Assembly (NCBI GenBank): GCA_964563885.1
Contig: CAZLYX010000033.1
Coordinates: 1-21,904, forward strand
Length of the DNA: 21,904 nt
DNA from: CAZLYX01 sp964563885
Lineage (GTDB): Bacteria; Pseudomonadota; Gammaproteobacteria; Burkholderiales; Neisseriaceae
Direction of reading: 5' to 3'
The notes beneath the pieces are model-generated. The model saw nothing but the letters and a program-made list of their open reading frames with translations. It searched no databases and was not told where the DNA came from. The translations under genes were made by a program, and so were the position numbers. Below, one piece after another: positions 7,094 to 17,396 of the stretch. Each line of letters starts with the position of its first letter. Positions within the stretch are counted from its first letter, which is position 1.

Positions 7094-10000
7094 TTAACCG
7101 ATAAACTGGGTATGATCTTGCAATATGCTTTCCAAAGTTTCGCCAGAAGCCAAACCAGTGAATGTAATACTGTTGTTATAGGTTTGACCCTCTGAACCAA
7201 CACCTTTGAAGCTAAGCGTATGGTTGGCATCATTCCATGCTGCGCCTGTTAACTGATCCGCACTCACTAAGTCAGCAAACACCACTTTGTCTTCGCCCAT
7301 TTCAAAGTCCATGATCTGGTCTTTACCACTATTGCTGTTGGCTAAGAACACAAACTGATCACTGCCCTCATTACCAAACATCACATCATTACCCGCACCA
7401 CCAAAGATGATGTCATCACCTTCGCCGCCGCGAATAACGTCATTACCACCGTCTGGGCGACCATCCAGCAGATCTTGCCAGTTTTCACGAACATACGAGT
7501 TGATTTGATCAGTAGTCGCTTCAGAGCCATTATTCTCGGACCATTGAACAAAGCGACTCAAGGCAGCTGAACCCATACCATCATGTGAACCTGCGTCGTA
7601 ATTAACGCCATTTTCAACCCAGCTCAAGCCATCAGTATTGATGCTGTCGCCAAAAATAATGTCATCACCGGCACCACCTTGAATGTTATCACCTGATACT
7701 TGATACAAATTAGTTTCAGATGTACCACCAACCAGCGCAGCATCTAATTCATCAGGTGTATTAATAATCGTAGATTCACCAGATTTACCTTTCAGCACTA
7801 CGTCGCGATAGTCTTTTCCATCGTATTCGCGAATAACATCAACGGTTTGATTAACGCCATTATCACTAGTATTATCAAAATAGTTCAATGAAGTTTCGCC
7901 AACACCTTTGCCAAAGCCAAAAGCATGCACTGCAGATATATTACTCAAGCCGGTAAAGCTTTTTAAAGAAGCATCTATAACAGCTTGAGTTGTCCAAGCA
8001 CCTGTACCACCAGTTCCTGTTGAACCATATGCAGTTGGCTCACCATCGGTTAAGAAATATGTAATGTTTTCATAACCGTTTCCTGAAGCACTCGCAAACC
8101 ATTTTGAAGCAGTTTGGAAAGCTTCATCGTAGTTGGTCGAGCCTTGGTTTCCGCGAACTACATTCAGATTTTGGATATTTTGCATCAACTGATCCACATT
8201 GCTCTCATCTAAATCTGCAATATTCAAACGGATAGTAGAAGTTTTATTAAACGTCATGAACGTAACATTGATCTCGCCATCATGATTACCTAAATCATTA
8301 GCCAATTTTAACAACGAAGAACGTGCCATTTCCAAGTAACGTGTACCGTCGTCTGTTTTATAATCCAACATACTGTTAGAAACATCTAACATGATGGCTA
8401 CGTTATAGTCTTTACCTGGAGTTAGAATGGTTTCAGCTCCACCTTTATCACCAATGATGACATCATTACCATCACCACCGCGCAAGCAAGTGTCAGTGCC
8501 ATTACCACCAATAACCAGTTTATCGTCCACGCCATTAATAGTGATGTTCAAGTTTGCAGTGCTGCTGTCACCATCGCTATCTGTAATGGTATAGCTGAAC
8601 GAATCAGTCAGGGTTTGACCTTTGCTCAAATCTTTCACTGCATCATTATCACCATTCAAGGTATAAGTGTACGTACCGTCTGCGTTCAACACTAATTGTC
8701 CATAAGAACCAGTAGTAGTACCTGAGCTTACAGTTATAGGTGTATCAGCTCCCGTAGTGTCATTCAACAGTACATTGCCGTCCACTGATTTTCCAGTTTC
8801 CTTAATGCTATTAACATCATCAACTGCTACTGGCGCTGTGTCTTGGATAGAAATGTCCACAAAGTCTAAGCCAGTATTACCAGCGGTATCTTTTACCGAA
8901 ACCACAAAGCTGTCTTTAATGCTGTCATCGCCAGCAGTATGATCTTTAGGTTGGCCATTTTCAGTGTAAGAGTATGAAATCTCACCTTTTGTTTGGTCAT
9001 AACCCGTTACAGTCAAAGTACCATTTTCTGTAGTAATCACTATAGGTTTATCAACAGTTGCAGCCGTTACTTCTTTACCGGCAACCGTGATACTAGCAAT
9101 TCCATTGGCATCGTTTACTTTAATAGTACCTGTAACAGTAGCACCGCTGGCTTCTACAACAGCTTGGTCTTCAGCCACCACACTAGGCGCAGTAGCATCA
9201 ATGCTGCCTGGATCAGTCGCTTTGCCTTCGTTACCCGCTGNNNNNNNNNNNNNNNNNNNNNNNNNNNNNNNNNNNNNNNNNNNNNNNNNNNNNNNNNNNN
9301 NNNNNNNNNNNNNNNNNNNNNNNNNNNNNNNNNNNNNNNNACATCTACACTATATGTTCCATCTTCACTCACCATTGTGCTAACAGTTTGGGTTTTACCC
9401 TCACTATCAGTAATAACGATAGTAACAACAGCGCCAGGAAGCGCATCTGTTACTGTACCTGTAATGGTTGGTGTATTGTCATTAGTATCATCAGGTGCAT
9501 CAACAGTCACCCCAATAATACTGCCTGGATCGGTGGCAGTAATAGTTTTAGCAGGGTCTTTTTTATCAACGACGGTAGCTTCAGCAGTATAGTCACCAGG
9601 TGCCAATGGAATAGTAGGTTCAACAGTAAACTCACCTGATTCAGATACGATAGTAGTTACTACCTGGGTAGCTCCTTTACTATCAGTAATTGTTACTGTA
9701 ACTACACTTCCTCCCGCCGCATTGGTCTCACCATTTATCGATGGCGTCGTGTCAGCAGTGTTGTCTGGGGCATCTACAGCAATAGTCAACGCTGGGTCAT
9801 CTTTACCTCCAGAAGACCCGCCTGCTGCTGCAATAGCTGCCAAAGGTAATAAAGCTAACAACCACAATGGATTAGGCATCCAAAAGGCTGCCGAAATTGC
9901 TTCGCCACCTAATGCCTGACCAGCTTGCACTTCTTCAGCCAACATACTTACTGCGTCTTCTTGAATGGCACTTTCTGGCACATATGGATACAGATTTCCA

Positions 10001-10311
10001 TTTTCATGCTCACCTATTAGCAGGTTAGAAGCGCCGTCGGAATAACCAATTTTGCCATCAGCAGCGTAGTAATTTTCAATAATTAAATCAGGATTTTCAA
10101 TACTAGAGCCTTCAAAGGCAATCTCTAAGTTTTGGCCAGCCCGTTTAGTCATAATATTTTCAGGGCCAACTTGTGTTGCTTCTTCAATCATTTGATAGTT
10201 AACATTTGCGCGAGCAGCAATACGCACTGGCGCACCTTGGCCTGTTTTTAATTGCACGCTCTCAACAGTAGACTTGGCATTATTGATATTTAACGTAATG
10301 TTTTTAGACAT
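7094..10311 (-). CDS. Large type I secreted BapA-like protein with Ig-like repeats, VCBS, vWFA and RTX regions (interrupted by assembly gap)
   Basis: Predicted surface or released adhesin exported by a type I system. The N-terminal 323 residues and C-terminal 714 lie on either side of 100 Ns; they belong to one gene. Order: BapA-like N-terminal domain (1-140), hydrophobic segment PLWLLALLPLAAIAAAGG (148-165), Ig-like repeats starting DAPDNTADTTPS and DAPDDTNDNTPT. After the gap: another Ig-like unit, a VCBS domain (8848-8522), an RTX patch, then a vWFA domain with MIDAS motif DVSNS (near 8386), Thr in STNYDEA (near 8137) and LTDG (near 8047). RTX nonapeptides (GGAGDDIIFGD, GGEGDDIIFGGAGNDVMFG) and a C-terminal type I target region (NSGKDQIMDFEMGEDKVVF) follow. 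AGAGGG precedes the ATG. It is 36 bases after an OmpA-type gene, probably co-transcribed. No secretion genes are in the window. Confidence 0.88.
9241..9340. other. Scaffold gap (100 N) inside the adhesin repeats
   Basis: The flanks are EDGTYSVD then a partial codon GT on one side, and CA then AGNEGKATDPGS on the other. Keeping one frame needs a missing length of 3n+2, so 100 is a placeholder. Minimally the rest of one Ig-like repeat is missing; several repeats may be. Confidence 0.9.
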
Positions 10312-10347
10312 GATTTACCCTCTTTCTTATAGCAAATTTAATTTTAA

Positions 10348-11271
10348 TTATTGAGCTTTTTCGCCATGCAATATAATTTCTACGCGACGGTTTGGCTGAT
10401 CGCACTCTTTTCGTGCTTTAGGGTTTTTAGGATTTTTTTGACGGCAGTCGGTTACAAGTAATTCTTGCTTACCACGACCTTCTGGTGTAATCAGCTGCGC
10501 GTTTACACCGCCATCTGCTAGCGCCTGCTTAACGGTAGCAGCACGTTCAAGAGATAAGTTTTGGTTGTACTGTGCATTACCTTCAGGATCTGTATGACCG
10601 ATCACTGAGATATTGCTAATGTGATTCGGATTGGCTTTAATATCATTAGCTACAGCTACTATTTCTTGTTTACCTTTAGCCAACATATTGGCGTAGTCTG
10701 CGCGGTCAAACGCAAACAAAGCAGAAGCTTGTAGAGTATATTTTTTCAAAACTTGATTACATTTAGTGTTTTTATCAACTCGTGCCAACGTGTGCACTTG
10801 CTGTTTAACACCTTTCATTTCAGACGCAGCCTGCTCAGGCGTAACCGCTACTAAGCTAGGTTTACCATTTGAGTTAGCGGTAATCTTGAAGAAAGAAACA
10901 GCACCTTCCGGCAAATCATAATAGTCGCCACCAATGGCTTTTGCTTTATAGGCATCATCTTGATTTGTGAATTCTGCAAATAAGCGCTGGTGCTGAGGAC
11001 AAACCTCTACTTGACGATATGCGTTAGGTTGTAATGATGCTAGATATTCGCCGTTAACGGAAATATTAACCGTAGGCCCCTCAATGGCGTTTTGTTCACG
11101 ATATAGAACGATAGAAGAACGGTCTTCATTGATATCAGTCTGATAAGCAGCCTGATTCTGATCAAACCATTTTTCAACTGATTTTTGTGGCGACGCTGAA
11201 AAAGTGCATCCTGTACCAATTCCTAGTAATAAGACAGCAGCCAAAGTAGTTAATTTTTTATCGTATAACAT
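10348..11271 (-). CDS. OmpA-family lipoprotein, partner gene of the secreted adhesin
   Basis: A 307-residue outer-membrane lipoprotein. The signal peptide ends in GIGTGC (Cys22). Residues about 30-175 are a domain I do not recognise. Residues about 178-307 form an OmpA C-terminal peptidoglycan-binding domain: LFAFDRADY, ISNISVIGHTDPEGN, YNQNLSLERAATVKQAL, LITPEGRGK, and PNRRVEIIL. The Cys pair in TDCRQKNPKNPKARKECDQ could form a disulfide. AAAGGA precedes the ATG. It is the first gene of a two-gene leftward unit with the BapA-like protein 36 bases downstream. OmpA-type proteins are often encoded beside large type I secreted adhesins, so a role in anchoring or surface display is likely but inferred. 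Confidence 0.88.
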   Translation of the reverse strand: MLYDKKLTTLAAVLLLGIGTGCTFSASPQKSVEKWFDQNQAAYQTDINEDRSSIVLYREQNAIEGPTVNISVNGEYLASLQPNAYRQVEVCPQHQRLFAEFTNQDDAYKAKAIGGDYYDLPEGAVSFFKITANSNGKPSLVAVTPEQAASEMKGVKQQVHTLARVDKNTKCNQVLKKYTLQASALFAFDRADYANMLAKGKQEIVAVANDIKANPNHISNISVIGHTDPEGNAQYNQNLSLERAATVKQALADGGVNAQLITPEGRGKQELLVTDCRQKNPKNPKARKECDQPNRRVEIILHGEKAQ

Positions 11272-11940
11272 GGTACATTCCTTTTTATTTATTCCCGTGC
11301 CTGAGCGCTCTCAAACACAAACATAATGTAAATATTTCTTTTTATTTCTACGCTTATTTGTTAAAGCATTTGATATTAAATTACAAGTTTTTAATACAAT
11401 TCATAAACTTTATCAGTTACGAGAGCAATAATAGCTCTAACCATATGGCTTTTGTGTAGCTCTAAATGAGCGGTAAATTCATATGATGAATGGTTTGAAA
11501 CATGCTCTATTTATCTCTAATATTCAGATTTATTGTATATCGAACAGTTATTTTTATAACAATAAAGTATAATTTTATATTAAAAAACAAATAGATAAAT
11601 TGTTTTAAACATAAAAACAACATTTGCTTAACCTCAGTTACCAGTGCTAACAGTTACTTACGAAATTTAATCGTCATATACGATTGATTCATAAAAATTA
11701 ATATAGTTTCACCACATGGCTAATCAATTGTTAATATAATCTCACTTACAATTTTCTACATAACCAAAACCAAAATAGGTTTGTTTTTGAAAGCAACAAA
11801 ATAATTCACATATTAATGTTCTGTATCTGTTTTTATTGAAGTATAAATTTTTTTACTTATCTAATATTGCTTTCGGGCTACCTGAAAACCCATTAGAATG
11901 CTTGCTTCTATCTCACCATTCAAAAAAACTATCTTTTTTC
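11272..11940. other. Long AT-rich divergent spacer
   Basis: About 670 bases between the OmpA-type gene and smc, strongly AT-rich. It must hold promoters for both. TAGCTCTAA occurs twice (near 11432 and 11457), and a near-DUS lies at 11875-11886. An open frame from 11836 joins smc but its sequence before 11941 does not resemble SMC. I see no RNA gene, convincing ORF or strong hairpin. Confidence 0.6.
11875..11886 (+). repeat. Near-exact DNA uptake sequence upstream of smc
   Basis: GGGCTACCTGAA, differing from the dominant 12-mer only in the first base; the 10-base core is intact. It is 54 bases before the smc start. Confidence 0.65.
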
Positions 11941-14900
11941 ATGCGCCTGACTCATATCAAACTTTCTGGTTTCAAATCATTTACTGATCCAACCACCATT
12001 CATGTTCCTGGCCAATTGGTAGCGGTTATCGGACCAAACGGCTGTGGAAAATCCAATGTGATTGATGCTGTACGCTGGGTATTGGGCGAAGCATCAGCCA
12101 AGCAATTGCGTGGCGAGAGTATGCAAGATGTTATTTTTAATGGTGCAGCCACTCGCCGCCCTGCGCCACGCGCTTCGGTAGAACTGGTGTTTAATAATAG
12201 CGACCATTCTTTACAAGGTGCGTGGGGACAATATGCAGAAGTCAGCATCAAACGACAGCTTACCCGCCAAGGTGAATCCACTTATTACATCAATAATCAA
12301 ACCGTGCGTCGTCGCGACATCACTGATCTATTTTTAGGAACAGGGGTAGGAGCGCGTGGTTATGCTGTGATTGAACAAGGCATGATTTCGAGGATTATCG
12401 AAGCGCGGCCAGAAGAATTGCGGGCGTATATAGAAGAAGCAGCTGGCGTGTCAAAATACAAAGAGCGTCGCCGCGAAACTGAAAACCGTTTAAAAGACAC
12501 ACGTGAGCATTTGCAACGTTTGGCTGATTTACAATCTGAGTTGGCACGTCAAGTAGAAAAACTAGCAAAGCAGGCTCAAACGGCTGAGCGTTATCAAACG
12601 CTCACTGAGCAACTGAGCCGCCAGCAAGATTTATTAGACTTTGTACAATGGCAGCAAGCTTTAACCAGTGCTGATCAAGCAACGGCACAACATCAACAAT
12701 GGCAAGCCAAACAAGATGAGGCTGCCACTCAACAACAAACACTGTCTGAACACGCTCATACATTGCAATCAAGTGAGCAAGAGCAGCAAGCCGAAGTGCA
12801 CAACATAACCAATCAGCGCAGTGTTTTGCGTGAACAGATAGCGCGTTTAGAAGAGCAAATCCGCCATCAGCAAACTTTGCATCAGCGGATTGAGCGCGAC
12901 CGTTTGGCAGCACAAGCGCAATTACAGCGTATTCACCAAGAGCAACAGGGGCTTAAAGGGCAATTAGAAGATTTAGAGATGCCACTTGAAGAAAAACAAA
13001 TTGAGCTTGCCGAATGGGCAATGCAAGTGGCCGAGCGCGAAGAAACACTACCTGAATTAGAAGAAGCACAACACACTTTAAATTTAGCTTTTCAAAACCA
13101 ACAAGATGAATTCAACCGCATTAAGCGTGAATTGGCTTTGAAACAACAGCAACTTGGCCATGCTCATCAACAACAGCGCAATAGTGTTAGCCGTATTGAG
13201 CGCCTGCAACATGAACGCAATGCTCTCAACCTACCCGAACACAACGAAGTTGAAGCAGCCACNNNNNNNNNNNNNNNNNNNNNNNNNNNNNNNNNNNNNN
13301 NNNNNNNNNNNNNNNNNNNNNNNNNNNNNNNNNNNNNNNNNNNNNNNNNNNNNNNNNNNNNNAACATGAACGCAATGCTCTCAACCTACCCGAACACAAC
13401 GAAGTTGAAGCAGCCACTGAAGCGGTAGAGTTGTTACACGCCCAAAGTGAGCACTTTGAAGAGCAGTTAACTTTAAGCGAAAACACGCTGTCACTTATGC
13501 AGTCTAACCTTCAGGTAGCCCAAAACAACCATCAACAACTTTATAATCAACATTTAACAGCACAAGCACAGCAACAAGCACTGGCACAGCTGTTCGCACA
13601 TCAACAAGATGACAGCGACTTTTGGTCACACACAAAAATACCCGACACACCTGCCTTATGGCAACAGCTTCAAGTTGACCAAAATTGGCAACATGCGCTC
13701 AGCGTTGTGCTGGCGGAACGCTTGCAAGCACGCACGGTATCTGATCAATTTAATCTGCCTAATCCATTGCCCGAGCAAGCGGCGATTTGGACGAGCACCA
13801 AGCTTTCAGAATATTTTAAGCCACAACCACAACCCGATAACGCACTGATTCATAAAGTACACACCGATACAGCTTTTCAGGTAGCCTTGCATTACTGGCT
13901 CGAAGGCGTATTGTGCGCACCCAGCTTAGATCACGCTCTTGCATGCCGTACCCAATTACAAGGCCGTCAAATTTGGTTAACGCCACAAGGGCACATTGTT
14001 GATGCTGTTAGCGTGTCTTTATATGCTGCCCAAAGCGCCGACAGTTTATTGACTCAACAAGCTCGTCACGATGAATTAACCATTGAACTAGATGCATTAA
14101 CCCCTACTCTGGCGCTGGCCGAAACTCATTTGGCTCAATGCAAACATGCCGTTGCCGAGCAAGAACAACGACAGCGCAGCTTACATCAACAACAACGCCA
14201 ACATCAACAGCAATACCAAAGTGCCCAAAGCCACGCCAACGAGTTGTTAGCGCGCACCAACCAAAGCCAGCTTCGCCGCGAACACATCGAGCAAGAATTG
14301 CTACAGCTTGAAGAAGAAGAACTCATTGCCCACCACAGTGCAGATGGTTTAGAGCAAGACATTGTTAATCTTAGCGAAGCAGCAGCCGAGTTAGAAAACC
14401 AACAACAGCATGTTTCTAACAGCCGCCAAAACCAGCAAAGCCAGCTCAAGCAAGCGCAGCTTGCACTGCTTGAGGCCAACCGCCAATATGGCATGTTAGA
14501 AATAGCCGTGAGCAAGCAGCAACAACAACAGCAACACTTACGCCAACAATTACAACAACTTGAGCAACAAACCTTCGATTGGCAAGAACGTCAAACCGAG
14601 CTTGCTTTGGCTTTTGAATCCGACTACAGCCACGCCGATCAACAAGCCAAGCTGAGCGAATTAAACGAACACATTCAAACGCTAGACGAACACTATCTGA
14701 GCGCCCAAACGCGTTTACACACCACGCAAGAACAAGGCAAAACGGTTTACGGACAGCAACAAAAGCTGGCGCAAACGTTGCCACAATTTCAGGCAGCCAC
14801 CCAAACAGCGCTGCTGCAACAACAAGAAGCCTTAATCAACGCCAAGCGTTTCCACCAAAACCTTACCGAGCGCAATGCAGATATTGATGGCCTTGAACAA

Positions 14901-15590
14901 ATCGCCAATCAAACTACTGATTTAAAGCAATTGTCTAAAGATATTGGCCAGCTTGCTCAGAATATTCAAGCGCTGGGCGCAGTGAACCTCGCCGCATTGC
15001 AAGAACTAGAAGAAGCTCGCGAACGTGATGATTATTACCGCAACCAAAGCGAAGACGTACAATCTGCCATCAATTTATTAGAAGAAGCCATTGCCCACAT
15101 TGATGGTGAAACTAAAGCACGTTTTAAAGAAACCTTTGATGCCGTTAATGACAAAATGCAAACCTTTTTCCCCACGCTATTTGGTGGCGGCGATGCCAAC
15201 CTAAAAATGATTGGCGACGACTTACTCACAGCGGGCGTGTCCATCATGGCGTGCCCACCTGGTAAGAAAAATAGCACCATCCACTTGCTTTCAGGTGGCG
15301 AAAAAGCGCTTACTGCCATGAGTCTTGTGTTTGCATTATTTAGCCTTAATCCTGCGCCATTTTGCTTATTAGACGAAGTAGACGCTCCGCTCGATGATGC
15401 CAACACAAGTCGTTTTTGTAACTTAGTCAAAGAAATGTCGGCGCAAACCCAATTTCTGTATATTTCCCACAATCGCCTCACCATGGAAATGGCCGAGCAG
15501 CTTATTGGCGTTACCATGCAAGAAAAAGGCGTGTCGCGCATTGTTGCAGTTGATATTCAACAAGCCTTAAGCATGGCCGAGCCAGTTTGA
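11941..15590 (+). CDS. smc: Chromosome partition protein SMC (apparent break is an assembly artefact)
   Basis: ATPase of the SMC-ScpAB condensin, which loads on and compacts DNA. The start MRLTHIKLSGFKSF is the canonical SMC beginning; the Shine-Dalgarno is poor. The head has Walker A GPNGCGKSN (residues 31-39), later signature LLSGGEKALTAMSLVFALF and Walker B FCLLDEVDAPLDDAN. Between are long Gln/Glu-rich coiled coils and a hinge region near 13600-14040. A 100-N run (13263-13362) shifts the frame, but the same 55 bases occur on both sides. Removing the Ns and one copy (155 bases) gives one frame of 1164 residues, typical for SMC. Two DUS or DUS-like sites lie inside. An inverted DUS terminator follows. 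Confidence 0.95.
13208..13417. other. Scaffold gap (100 N) flanked by identical 55-base contig ends
   Basis: Bases 13208-13262 and 13363-13417 are identical (from AACATGAACG to AAGCAGCCAC). Such equal ends are typical of overlap left by a k-mer assembler. The overlap should be merged; nothing needs to be missing from smc. Confidence 0.93.
13510..13521 (-). repeat. Near-exact DNA uptake sequence inside smc
   Basis: The minus strand reads GGGCTACCTGAA, with the 10-base core intact. It encodes LQVAQ within the coiled coil. Confidence 0.6.
13876..13887 (-). repeat. DNA uptake sequence inside smc
   Basis: Exact DUS on the minus strand (TTCAGGTAGCCT on plus), encoding FQVAL in the hinge region. 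Confidence 0.85.
14788..14799 (-). repeat. Degenerate DNA uptake-like sequence inside smc
   Basis: The minus strand reads TGGCTGCCTGAA, close to the AGGCTGCCTGAA dialect also seen in rep. It encodes FQAAT. It may be chance or decay. Confidence 0.35.
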
Positions 15591-15600
15591 GCTTGATAAT

Positions 15601-15647
15601 AAAAAGGCTACCTGAAAGCAAGTTAAATTGTTTCAGGTAGCCTTTTT
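15601..15647. terminator. Inverted DUS pair terminator after smc
   Basis: Exact DUS copies at 15605-15616 and 15632-15643 form a 17-bp stem (AAAAAGGCTACC to GGTAGCCTTTTT) with a 13-base loop, 11 bases after the smc stop. Confidence 0.88.
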
Positions 15648-15799
15648 AATATCAATCCACACTACTCAATCAAATCAGTCATTCAAGCCATATCAACCCA
15701 TTTTTAAATATTTATTGCTTAATCAAACAGCTCAATTCCACGCTTAATGCATTAATTAACACATCAACCAAAATGGTTTATCAAACTAATATTAAACAT

Positions 15800-15836
15800 A
15801 AAAGGCTACCTGAATATTATTTTCAGGTAGCCTTTT
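15800..15836. terminator. Inverted DUS pair terminator after hemC
   Basis: DUS copies at 15803-15814 and 15822-15833 form a 15-bp stem with a 7-base loop, 17 bases beyond the hemC stop on the minus strand. The minus strand ends in TTTTATGTTT. The roughly 150 bases between this and the smc terminator hold nothing I recognise. Confidence 0.88.
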
Positions 15837-15853
15837 AAAACACATTTAACTGT

Positions 15854-16801
15854 TTAATCTTTATTCGCTTGATCAACCAAAATCGCTTGGATTAATTCCA
15901 ACGCACCATCTTTTATCATTTTTTTAGCCACTGCGCGACCAAGCTGATCAGCGTAAGCCAACGGCGCTTCTGCATCTGCTTCTAATGTAACAGAGCCATC
16001 AGGATGACCAACCAAACCACGCAAGCTGAGCAAACCGTTTTCTTCGGTGCAATAAGCTGCTAGCGGCACTTGGCAGCTGCCATCGAGTGCGCGCGCTAAA
16101 GCACGTTCTGCGCTGATGCACGCATTGGTAATCGCGTGATTAAGGGGATTTAAAATTTCGAGTAAATCTAAACGATGGGCAGCAATTTCAATGCCCAATG
16201 CGCCTTGTCCAGCCGCGGGTAGACTTTCTATTGGCGACAAAATTAAACGAATACGCTCATCTAAACCCAAGCGTTGCAAACCAGCAGCGGCAAGGATAAT
16301 CGCATCGAATTCACCATTATCAAGCTTACTTAACCGCGTTTGGACATTGCCACGCAAAGGCTTGATGCTGAGATGTGGATAGTGTGCACGCAATTGTGCT
16401 TCACGGCGCAAACTGGCCGTACCCACCACTGCGCCTTTGGGCAAATCATCTAAACGGCTGTATTGGTTAGACACCAGCGCATCAAACGGGCTGGCACGTT
16501 CGCAGATAGCAGCCAAAGCAAAGCCTTCGGGCAAATTCATCGGCACATCTTTAATAGAATGCACGGCCAAATCAGCGCGCCCTTCTTCTAACGCCAATTC
16601 AAGCTCTTTAATAAATAAGCCTTTTCCGCCGATTTTGGATAAGGTTTTGTCGAGAATTTGGTCACCACGAGTGGTCATGCCCAAAATAGAGACATCACAA
16701 TCAGGGTATAAAGTTTGTAATTCAGCTTGGATGTGTTTGGCCTGCCACATAGCAAGAGCGCTTTCGCGGCTGGCAATCACGAGTTGTTTTGGTGCATTCA
16801 T
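15854..16801 (-). CDS. hemC: Porphobilinogen deaminase (hydroxymethylbilane synthase) HemC
   Basis: Cytosolic enzyme that joins four porphobilinogen units into hydroxymethylbilane in haem synthesis. 315 residues, normal for the family. Visible motifs: VIASRESALAMWQA at the N-terminus, TRGD and KIGGKGLFIKELE, catalytic Asp in AVHSIKDVP, the Arg-rich TASLRREAQLR, RGNVQTRLSKL, AAGLQRLGL, AAGQGALGIE, and the cofactor Cys in LDGSCQVPLAAY that holds the dipyrromethane. The start ATG has no strong Shine-Dalgarno, but the protein begins at the usual place. It lies downstream of nsrR in the same direction with a 122-base gap and no strong hairpin between, so read-through is possible. A DUS pair terminates it. 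Confidence 0.96.
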   Translation of the reverse strand: MNAPKQLVIASRESALAMWQAKHIQAELQTLYPDCDVSILGMTTRGDQILDKTLSKIGGKGLFIKELELALEEGRADLAVHSIKDVPMNLPEGFALAAICERASPFDALVSNQYSRLDDLPKGAVVGTASLRREAQLRAHYPHLSIKPLRGNVQTRLSKLDNGEFDAIILAAAGLQRLGLDERIRLILSPIESLPAAGQGALGIEIAAHRLDLLEILNPLNHAITNACISAERALARALDGSCQVPLAAYCTEENGLLSLRGLVGHPDGSVTLEADAEAPLAYADQLGRAVAKKMIKDGALELIQAILVDQANKD

Positions 16802-16857
16802 AAGATGGATTCAAGTCATTAAAAATAAGCCGAAGTCTATCATGATTTGGCATTTTA

Positions 16858-16869
16858 TTCAGGTAGCCT
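16858..16869 (-). repeat. DNA uptake sequence between nsrR and hemC
   Basis: Exact DUS on the minus strand (TTCAGGTAGCCT on plus). It has no inverted partner. Confidence 0.85.
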
Positions 16870-16923
16870 CTACAAAACACTAAGTGATAATGAAGCAAAA
16901 ATTCAGCCTTAACGCAATAGAGT

Positions 16924-17367
16924 TTAGCTGGCGGTATGGTCTGTTTGGGGTAGATACAATAATTCATAAGTGGGCGGATTGAGCAAATCTGCCAAGCTAA
17001 AGTGGTCAAGATGATTAAGAAACACAGTGGTGGCTTCACTTAACACACCAGCCAAACGACAATTAGGCGTAATCACGCAATGGTTATTCTCGCCCATGCA
17101 TTCAACCAATTTAAACGATTCCATATGCCGCACCACTGCGCCAACATTAATCAACTCAGCTGCAAGCGCTAAGCGTAAACCGCCACCTTTACCACGCACG
17201 CCCTCTAAAAAATCACCTTTTACCAATGCCGTAACCACTTTCATTAAATGGCTTTTGGAAATGTCGTACGTTTGCGCAATGTCGCTGATGTTCACTAGAT
17301 TTTCGTTATTCACTGCAGCAAACATCAAGACGCGCAGGGCATAATCAGTGTGTTGAGTAAGATACAT
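16924..17367 (-). CDS. nsrR: Rrf2-family nitric-oxide-sensing repressor NsrR
   Basis: Iron-sulfur transcription repressor that loses DNA binding when NO attacks its cluster. The start MYLTQHTDYALRVLMF at 17367 gives 147 residues, the family length; the longer frame from 17478 adds 37 residues unlike NsrR and crosses the promoter. AGAGG lies upstream. The winged-helix region holds NISDIAQTYDISKSHLMKVV and GKGGGLRLA. Cluster ligands are ECMGENNHCVITPNC, spacing C-X6-C-X5-C as in neisserial NsrR. It is divergent from a hemerythrin-like gene and nnrS, and a palindrome in the shared promoter suggests it controls both sides. Tail residues (LPQTDHTAS) are unremarkable. Confidence 0.92.
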   Translation of the reverse strand: MYLTQHTDYALRVLMFAAVNNENLVNISDIAQTYDISKSHLMKVVTALVKGDFLEGVRGKGGGLRLALAAELINVGAVVRHMESFKLVECMGENNHCVITPNCRLAGVLSEATTVFLNHLDHFSLADLLNPPTYELLYLPQTDHTAS

Positions 17368-17396
17368 GCTGATACCTCTGCTATCTAAAAATAGGA

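Noticed and set aside
11836..11940. N-terminal extension of SMC starting at 11836
   Set aside because: The 35 extra residues do not resemble SMC, run through a DUS-like site, and the canonical SMC start is the ATG at 11941.
13208..13417. Real 55-bp tandem duplication in smc
   Set aside because: The two copies abut an exact 100-N run at both contig ends, and merging them restores the frame; assembly overlap explains it better.
14515..14570. Glutamine repeat in SMC as a phase-variable tract
   Set aside because: The codons are mixed CAA/CAG and in-frame length changes would not switch expression; Gln-rich coiled coil is a simpler explanation.
14204..15541. Several minus-strand ORFs opposite smc
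   Set aside because: They are Ser/Cys/Trp-rich mirrors of the Gln/Glu-rich coiled-coil coding and match no family.
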